NCBI GenBank assembly: GCA_002284615.2
Contig: MU070530.1
Location: forward strand, 58,430-69,502
Direction of reading: 5' to 3'
From: Dunaliella salina
Taxonomy: Eukaryota > Chlorophyta > Chlorophyceae > Chlamydomonadales > Dunaliellaceae
DNA: 11,073 nucleotides
This document shows positions 1 through 5,972 of the stretch, piece after piece. The notes under the pieces are model-generated. The model saw only the letters and a list, made by a program, of their open reading frames with translations, did not search any database and had not been told where the DNA came from. Position numbers and translations under genes: made by a program. Positions within the stretch are counted from its first letter, which is position 1; the number at the start of each line of letters is the position of its first letter.

Positions 1-44
<44 letters not shown>
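1..44. repeat. (AC)n microsatellite at left edge
   Basis: Twenty-two uninterrupted AC units begin at the first base, so the tract is probably longer outside the window. It lies in the partial ABCB intron that runs off the left edge and reads as (GT)n in the sense of that gene. Confidence 0.97.
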
Positions 45-46
<2 letters not shown>

Positions 47-420
47 TGGAATGTATGCATGTGCGGATGTCCAACGTACACGCAAGCGAAGCGCTCACAA
101 GTGCACATGTACGTGCGCGCGCGCGGAGTTCCACAAGCTGTTTGAGAGGTTTTGGACGGAAGCATGTAACACACACGCACACCCAGGGCTTTTTTAGGAA
201 ACTAACCAGAAATGCCTGCAGAGTGGTTCCGGCAGGACCGAAATTTTCAAAACCCTCTCCCGTTGGGCTGGACATGTCACAGCCCCCCTGAACTTCTTCG
301 AGGCTGTCATGCTTCTCTCTTTTTGTAGCTAGGGCGAGACAAAAAGGCTGTTATGCTAAAGGTTATAAAGGAGGGCAAATGACATGTTGCACGGTTGTTG
401 AAGGCAGAGAGGGGACCCAC
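1..420 (-). other. ABCB intron 7, partial; no exon seen
   Basis: This stretch follows the donor CTG|GTGGGT at 421/420 on the minus strand. I searched it for the next expected ABCB segment (transmembrane helix 4 and the following cytoplasmic loop) and found none, so the next exon lies beyond the left edge. It holds the (AC)n tract at 1-44 and a perfectly alternating purine-pyrimidine tract at 101-125 that ends in a GC run. Confidence 0.6.
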
Positions 421-563
421 CAGTGCCATGTCCCAGCCAACTGTTAGGGCGACAATAATGCCGGCGACAAAGGTTGTCGTGTGCTGCACAAAATGCGCTG
501 CCTTCTCCGAGATGGCCGCTTGCACATCAGCTGAGTTAGCATTGAGCCCCTGAAGGAGGCTGC
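421..563 (-). CDS. ABCB exon 7 (coupling loop and TM3)
   Basis: The exon encodes SLLQGLNANSADVQAAISEK, then AAHFVQHTTTFVAGIIVALT and VGWDMAL. AISEK..xFxxxxxTFVAG is the family's intracellular loop leading into TM3. The acceptor CCCTCTGCAG is strong and the donor is CTG|GTGGGT (phase 0). The following P-containing segment of TM4 must lie on an exon outside the window. Confidence 0.9.
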
Positions 564-3036
564 CTGCAGAGGGAATGCGTGATGGGCATGCAAGTGTGAA
601 TCCGGGCTACAGCCCAGGCCTTGAGAGACCTCGTGTCCAGCACAGGAAAAAGGAGGGATCAAACATGCTCATGATGGCATGCAAGTCCATTTATGAGAGT
701 GAGCCCATTCGTTGGAGGTTACCTGCATTTGCGTTTGTGTCAAAGAAGCCCACATCCTGTCGTAGGGCAGCCTGGAGATAATACATGCGGAGGCGGCTGG
801 ACTGCCTGTTGCCAGTCCACATCCAGCAGCTACTCTGCACACACATGTATGTTCAATCGGCGGGCAATGAGAAACTTGATTGTCGTTCACTTGTGGGTAG
901 GGTGCACACCTGCTTGCTGTACACACTCCCTGTCCATATGGGCGCAGATTGCAGAGTGTTGGCCAGAAGCCAAACTGTGATAGGCTCATCACCACTTGCC
1001 ATCTACCGAACATGGTCATCGGCATTTTGTGCATCAGACAGGGATGCCATTGCCTTGCAGGCGCAAACTCATTTCATGGAGATACACACACACGCAAATC
1101 AGTGCTTTTTGCAAAGAGCTTGCTGGCCTGCTGAATGCATGGATGAGTGTTCTGGTTGCGCCAAGTGCCAACACTGGTTGGGGGCACACGAGAAATCAAA
1201 CGGCAAAACATGTGAGTCCCCTTTAGCCATGTCCTCTGACCTGTAAGAAGCTCCCAACAGCACTGCCAATGGCAAGGTAGACGAAATCCAGGGCAATCTT
1301 CGAGACATCATCCATAAATGTGGGGGTTGCAGCTGGAGAGGGGACAAGAGGGGACACCAGAGTCATGACCAGAAGACATGCATTATTTTCAGAGAAGCAG
1401 GTACGCTTAAAAATTAGAATCATTCTAGGCTGCAGCTCAAGCAGAAGCAGTTCCAGCAGAAGTCTGGTAGGGGAGTGCAGCTGTAATTGATTACTCCTGT
1501 AGTTGTGGAGCAGCCGAGTCTTACCAAAGGTACCAAATGTGTCAGTAAAGTCGCCAAAAATGACCGCAAACACAGGCCAGCAAATGCCATTCCCTGCAAA
1601 TTCATTTGATGGGAAGGAAAGACGAATGAAGTGCAAGCCATTGACAAGCCTGAGTGCAAGGAGTTTAAAGAGCAATGGGTGGTTTTGAAAGGAGAATTTA
1701 TATGCAAGGCAGAAGTTTCTGAGGCACAGAACACACTGCTTTTTAAAGCATGAAAAAATAAACAAATAATGAAGCATAAATAAGCAAGACTGCTGCTCCC
1801 AGCAACAGTTGAACCCTAGTCCCGCAGGAACTAAGGGACTTAACAACAGCTGAATGCTCCCCATGTGGATAATCAGATCGCACGATGGGTTTGTTGCAAG
1901 TCAACATGAATAAAAATGGATCGTCGTAATAGACATTTAGTCATCAGTTTTTGCTGTGAAAAAAGTTGCAGGTAGCCTGATTTTACAAGACCTGGACAGT
2001 ACAGTTGCTGATGATGATGAGCACCTCCAGCTGAAAGGGTGGACTTCCCGCACAGGTCTTGCGTTCGCATAAATTACTGTCAATGTTGCTCTGGAGACAG
2101 AAAATCGTGTTGGAGAAACACAGGAACCTGGTGGAAAACCTCGATAGCTGAGTCAGGACAAACTTGCCTGGTTCCATGGGTCCGCAATGAGCATTTGGCG
2201 GGAGGGCGTGTCCCCAACAAAGAAGACATGAGCTGACTGTTGTTCTGTGACTCAAATGGGACTTCTGTGCAAATTTTTTTAATTGGAACCATGCAAGTTT
2301 TAATGCACTGGGTTGTGCAGACTGCTGATAGTTGTTGATCCCGCATCCAAAACAAGGTGTGTCCTTTTAGGACATTTGGGGCATGTCCACCCAACTTGGA
2401 GATTAATAAGCGCGTGGTGCAAAACTTAAGTTTGCTGATTTCTTTGCACAACCCCAGCGGACCTCATTTTTTTTAGCTATGACAATCGAAGGTGCACAAT
2501 CATTTAATTTTGACAGCACACCGCAGTTGCACTGTGCAGCCAGAACGGTGGTGTAGACAGCACGGCAGGTGAGACAGACAGCTGTTGGTTTAGCTAAACG
2601 CTGTTGGTTTAGCTAAACGCTTCAACAACACACAGCCTTGCATTGGGTCAAGGGGACAACTCCACCATTCACAGTTGCATTGCAAGTAGTTCTGGTGCAG
2701 GATTGTCCTCAATGTGTGGGGGACAGGGGCTTTGGTGTGTGAACACATACATGCATGTGCGCGCTGCATGCACCAAGCAGCAGAACACGCAATTGCAGCA
2801 CACGCCTGGGCGAGGGTTCAGAATCATTTGCAGGGGATTTTAGCCCATGGGAGTGGGTTGGTATCATGTGTGCTTTCATGTATTGGCGCATGCACTTGTG
2901 CGCAAATATTAACAAAACTTGCATGAGCCCCCATACTGAACAGGGCAAACGCACAGAAGGCTCAAACGATTTCACAGTTGGTGTGGTGGTGACATGCCGC
3001 TTGGCTTTATTGGTGAGTGTGTTTGGATGTCCACGC

Positions 3037-3100
<64 letters not shown>

Positions 3101-4995
3101 AAAACACAAAATACACGCTGTAAAGGCTTGTCTGTGATTTTGTTAGCTCTATGCCAATCCAGTGCCCAGTGCTCCTTGAGTGCTTCTTGCTCTGCTCAAG
3201 CAAGTGATTGCACTGTTGAATGAGAGTTCAGTCCATCTTTTTTGCGTCAATTAAAAACTCCGTGTTGATTAAGTGCTCTGTGTGCCCCATGCCAATCAAA
3301 AGAGTGCTCTGATTGACTCAAATGCACTCCTAGTTCAAGTGATTGCAGAAATTTGCCCCCTCTCGCTTTTCTTGTACAACCCTGACTATGCCCTGACCAT
3401 GTTCGCCAAAAAATGATGAAAAAAGGTGTCCCAGGTCACTCTTCTGGCCCCAGATCACCATAAAGGGACCATAGCTCCACATGGGCCTGAATCTCAGTAC
3501 CCCACAACTGTGATCCCTGCATACCAAGCTAACTCCCTATGTGAAAAAAAAAAAAAAGCCAAAATAACCTCCTTGAGCCCTTTTCAAGGTCTTCCCAGCG
3601 AGTGGTCCAAAATGGAAACTTAACTGCAAAAAGTAGGGTTCACGCCCTTTAATCTTTGGCATATTGCCCCTCTCGGAAGCCTTTCAGAAATTATAGGAGG
3701 CTTGGAAAGCAGGCCAACTTTAAGTGTGGAAGCAGCTGGTTAGGGGCGTCATACAATGGGAGCATGCAAAAAAGATTGATTTTGGGTCCCAGACGACCCT
3801 CTGGTAATTGTTGGTCACTAGGTATGGGAAGTATTATTACTTTCACATTTTTGTAGCATTACTGTACTATTACAGTAGCACTTTGAAGTTGTTGTAATAC
3901 GCTCCAATTGAAGAATTTCCTCCCCCAAGACGTGTGTGGTGGGATTTTCCAACCCCAGGAATGGTGGGGTTGTAAATCCCTGCAAGGTCATTCAAAACAG
4001 ATAGCATTACAATAATATATATTTTTTTACAGCAATAATAATATTACACTCTCATCCCTTACCTCATTGGTTACTCAAATTCTTTCGCTTGTTAGAGTCC
4101 CAAAAAAAGACAATGTTTCCCCAAGCAAAGAGACCTAATGGCTGATGAGTTGCGCATGTCATTTAATAGCGGAGGTCCGCACAAAGGCCAAATCACAAAT
4201 ATGGTTTCCTAAGCTTGCAACAGCCATGGTGTACATGGGCTGCGACTAATGCCTGAGTGGGGATGTATGCTGGAGTCACATTTTCCGCACATGTCTCTGG
4301 AGGGGTAAAGTTATGCTCGAACAGCGCCCTGGCCCAGGAGCCTGTGCCTTACCCATCGCGCCAATGGTGCCAACCGCCATCAAGATGTAGTCCAGCCGAT
4401 CCGCAGTGCTGAGAAGCTGCAACCATAGAAAATACAGGAAACGAGTGGTGATTTTGTTGGCACTTGCTTCATGGATGAAGCACACAGTGCATGGGCATTC
4501 CTCAGCAAACACAGTTGAAAACAGTGTTTGGAGAGTCCAGTTCTATGTTTTTCTGCAACTATGGACTTGCATGGACGCAATCAGACACGACCCTGACAAA
4601 TGTGCAATGCCCCTGTCCTCCTTCTGGACTTGTGAAGCCCTGAAACCCTTGCCCAGCCCACCTTAAGGTACGACACTGGTGGCAGGCTGGCCTGTTTCTC
4701 CTCTGGCTTCTCCTCTGGCTGCAGGATGGAGGAGATGAACACAAGAAAATGTTGGTTGACTCGGGGAAAACAAGAAAATGCAAGGGCACAAGGTGTCTGC
4801 TTCCCTTGGCCACTGACTGATTCTTGCCAGCCACTGATTCTTGCTTGCAAGCAGCATGTGAACAGCCTATATGGATGGGCTTCTTCCACCCACCTCCGCA
4901 TCATCCGCTGCTGCTATTTCCCCCAGCTCAGTCACATCCTTCACTTTCACACACACTTCCTCCTCTCCGGGAAACCTCGGGGCATCTGGAGCCAT
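421..4995 (-). CDS. ABC transporter subfamily B (MDR/P-glycoprotein-like), 5' part, 7 exons
   Basis: The exons, in transcript order, are 4995-4894, 4718-4662, 4416-4353, 1593-1525, 1332-1241, 834-723 and 563-421. Every junction is GT-AG and all codon phases match, giving 213 residues. Residues 1-53 are hydrophilic and acid-rich, so probably cytoplasmic. Residues about 54-75 (LLSTADRLDYILMAVGTIG) are the elbow helix and TM1, and TM1 appears to continue into GICWPVFAVIFG. Residues about 108-132 (FVYLAIGSAVGSFLQSSCWM) are TM2. TGNRQSSRLR and LRQDVGFFD form the first intracellular loop, and VQHTTTFVAGIIVALTVGW is TM3. This is the classic N-terminal transmembrane domain of ABCB exporters, which use ATP to move lipophilic compounds across a membrane. 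The nucleotide-binding domain, with its Walker motifs, is outside the window, so substrate, membrane and full versus half size cannot be judged. The proposed start is the ATG at 4995, but the frame stays open upstream to a stop at 5115-5113. Confidence 0.87.
723..834 (-). CDS. ABCB exon 6 (first intracellular loop)
   Basis: The exon encodes SSCWMWTGNRQSSRLRMYYL, then QAALRQDVGFFDTNANA plus one base of a Gly codon. CWMxTGxRQ and LRQDVxFFD are signature segments of the loop that contacts the nucleotide-binding domains. The acceptor is TGTGTGCAG and the donor is GCAG|GTAACC. Confidence 0.92.
1241..1332 (-). CDS. ABCB exon 5 (TM2)
   Basis: The exon encodes ATPTFMDDVSKIALDFVYLA and then IGSAVGSFLQ. 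It follows a very strong polypyrimidine acceptor (TGTCCCCTCTCCAG) and ends phase 0 at CAG|GTCAGA. VSKxALxFVYLAxGxxVxSFLQ is a hallmark of algal and plant ABCB proteins. Confidence 0.92.
1525..1593 (-). CDS. ABCB exon 4 (TM1 end, outer loop)
   Basis: The exon encodes NGICWPVFAVIFGDFTDTFG plus TF. It starts with two bases that complete the Gly split by intron 3 and ends phase 1 at TTTG|GTAAGA. The P..xVIFG pattern matches the 'PLFTLLFG' segment of the family. Confidence 0.87.
2581..2618. repeat. Two tandem 19-bp units with a 12-bp palindrome
   Basis: The unit GCTGTTGGTTTAGCTAAAC occurs twice in direct succession without a mismatch. Each copy contains the perfect palindrome GTTTAGCTAAAC (2588-2599 and 2607-2618). 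The repeat lies deep in ABCB intron 3. Confidence 0.95.
3039..3099. repeat. (CA)n microsatellite, about 30 units
   Basis: This is an uninterrupted CA dinucleotide tract of 61 bases in ABCB intron 3. Open frames of poly-Thr/His or poly-Val/Cys across it are artefacts of the repeat. Confidence 0.97.
3544..3557. repeat. A14 homopolymer
   Basis: Fourteen A residues lie in ABCB intron 3. It could be the tail of an old retroposed insertion on the plus strand, but I found no matching body or target duplication. Confidence 0.9.
4353..4416 (-). CDS. ABCB exon 3 (elbow helix and TM1)
   Basis: The exon encodes LLSTADRLDYILMAVGTIGAM plus the first base of a Gly codon. ADRLDYILM..GTIGA is the diagnostic elbow-helix/TM1 motif of ABCB exporters. 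The acceptor is GGTTGCAG and the donor is ATGG|GTAAGG, ending in phase 1. Confidence 0.88.
4662..4718 (-). CDS. ABCB exon 2
   Basis: Nineteen codons, from PEEKPEEK to PPVSYLK, lie between a pyrimidine-rich acceptor (CATCCTGCAG) and the donor AAG|GTGGGC. The end matches the ABCB 'VPFYKLF' segment just before the elbow helix. The tandem PEEK repeat comes from a duplicated 12-base unit. Both ends are phase 0. Confidence 0.8.
4894..4995 (-). CDS. ABCB exon 1 (coding)
   Basis: Thirty-four codons run from MAPDAPRF to AAADDAE and end phase 0 at GAG|GTGGGT. The exon is rich in Asp and Glu, as ABCB N-termini often are. The ATG has G at +4 and C at -3. No ATG lies in frame further upstream before the stop at 5115-5113, so this is the best visible start, but a spliced 5' exon could extend the protein. 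Confidence 0.65.
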
Positions 4996-5618
4996 TGGTT
5001 TCAGGCGAGCGACCTTTGACGATTGATGGGCCCCTGATGCGGAAGGTAAAGGGACTACCCTGATTGGCCCTACTTCAGCGGCCTCTGAGATGTTTCGACT
5101 GAAGCGCTGCGGTCATCTGCTGGCAGGAATGGTTGAAGTGCAGAGGCGCGGAAGTCGGAAGTTCATGTTCAAGAAAATGTAACTTACACGAATTGACGAA
5201 CGTGATACCCCTCATCATAAGCTCAACTAATTGGGTGTCATGGGACCAAGCTCACATAGTAAGCCAGGCTCAAGAGTAACCAGAGATGTAAAACAACATC
5301 TCTTTCTGTGTCAAATCTTGATCTGCTCCATCGTCAAAGTTGTGGCGAAAAGTTGACTCATGGGAGGTGTGTGTGTGTGTGTCTTAAAAAAGTGCTGGGT
5401 AAAATTTTAACGAAGTAGAGCTCGGTGATGGGGATGCGCGCTGCAAGGCTTAGGGCAGGCAAGTTAATTAAACTGGCTCAGGGCTTGCCTGCAGCACCCC
5501 TGCATCTGTAACTGTACCTTACTGATGCCTTTGCTTCTGTCTTTGATGCGCCTCTATAGATGTCTTAGCCTTACTCAAACGAGACTTGCTGCTGCATGGA
5601 TTGTCAGCCAGCCCGAGT
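4996..5618. promoter_or_regulatory. Divergent intergenic region of ABCB and uS12m genes
   Basis: This stretch separates the two proposed start codons, which point away from each other, so it must hold both 5' UTRs and both promoters. No TATA box stands out. A CCAAT pentamer lies on the minus strand at 5063-5067, about 70 bases upstream of the ABCB ATG. A short (GT)n run sits near 5368-5382. On the minus strand 5112-4996 is open in frame with ABCB exon 1, and a 13-codon upstream ORF lies at 5116-5075. Confidence 0.5.
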
Positions 5619-5972
5619 ATGCTGTTGCCTTCCCCATCATCCATGCTGATTGAGCGCATACTCAGCGACAACAGCACAAGTAGCAGCAGCAGCAGCAGCA
5701 ACAGCAACAGCAGCTCAAGAGAGGGCAAAATCAGTTCAGCCTGCTGGCCCACAGCCTTCCCCTTGGCACAACAGCATTGGCAGCAGAAACAGCCCCATCT
5801 CCTTGATTTGGAGAATCCGCCTGTGCCCTCAAGAGAAAGCAGGTCATGGAGTGAAGGTATGGGAAGCGTTAGCATATACAGCTCATGGCATCAGGCTGGT
5901 GCTGGGCCCATGCACAGACTCTCTGCACCACCCTCACGCGCCACATCCTCCATAATGAGCCAATACCAGCAG
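5619..5972 (+). CDS. MRPS12: uS12m exon 1, N-terminal extension (start uncertain)
   Basis: The frame is open from 5547 and ends phase 0 at CAG|GTGAGA, matching exon 2. In-frame ATGs are at 5619, 5643, 5910 and 5955, among others. The long version contains a Ser/Asn run encoded by the AGC repeat and many Gln residues, unlike any uS12 domain. The version from 5910 ([16 protein letters not shown]) has Arg and Ser and no acidic residue, as expected of a mitochondrial presequence. The upstream part may be 5' UTR. Confidence 0.55.

Larger units (their letters stand above)
1594..4352 (-). other. ABCB intron 3 (2.76 kb), repeat-rich
   Basis: This intron lies between donor ATGG|GTAAGG and acceptor TTTGCAG. 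It is ten times longer than the gene's other introns and holds most of its repeats: the 19-bp tandem palindrome, the (CA)n tract, a diverged duplication at 3151-3347, an A14 run and an AT-rich patch near 4000-4040. I recognise no nested gene. Several 60-120-codon open frames here match no family I know. Confidence 0.75.

Noticed and set aside
669..1034. 121-codon minus-strand frame overlapping ABCB exon 6
   Set aside because: The frame differs from the one encoding the conserved TGNRQ and LRQDVGFFD segments, so it is a shadow.
1813..1842. Hairpin AGTCCC/GGGACT in ABCB intron 3
   Set aside because: A 6-bp stem is expected by chance at this scale and nothing around it suggests an RNA gene.
1223..1864. 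213-codon minus-strand frame read as a single gene
   Set aside because: Only 1593-1525 and 1332-1241 match ABCB. The part between is bounded by strong splice sites, and the part above 1593 follows no coding pattern. It is treated as exons 4 and 5 with an open intron.
2080..2451. 123-codon minus-strand open frame in ABCB intron 3
   Set aside because: It has no recognised motif and no in-phase splice sites, and it lies between two well-supported ABCB exons. It is probably a chance frame or an unidentified insertion.
2709..3203. 164-codon minus-strand frame with a Val/Cys repeat
   Set aside because: It is created by reading the (CA)n microsatellite on the other strand.
5519..5875. Leu-rich minus-strand frame opposite the AGC repeat
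   Set aside because: The polyleucine run is the reverse-strand reading of the same repeat, with no other support.
5650..5955. Ala-rich plus-strand frame through the AGC repeat
   Set aside because: It does not join uS12 exon 2 in phase, and its alanine run comes only from the trinucleotide repeat.
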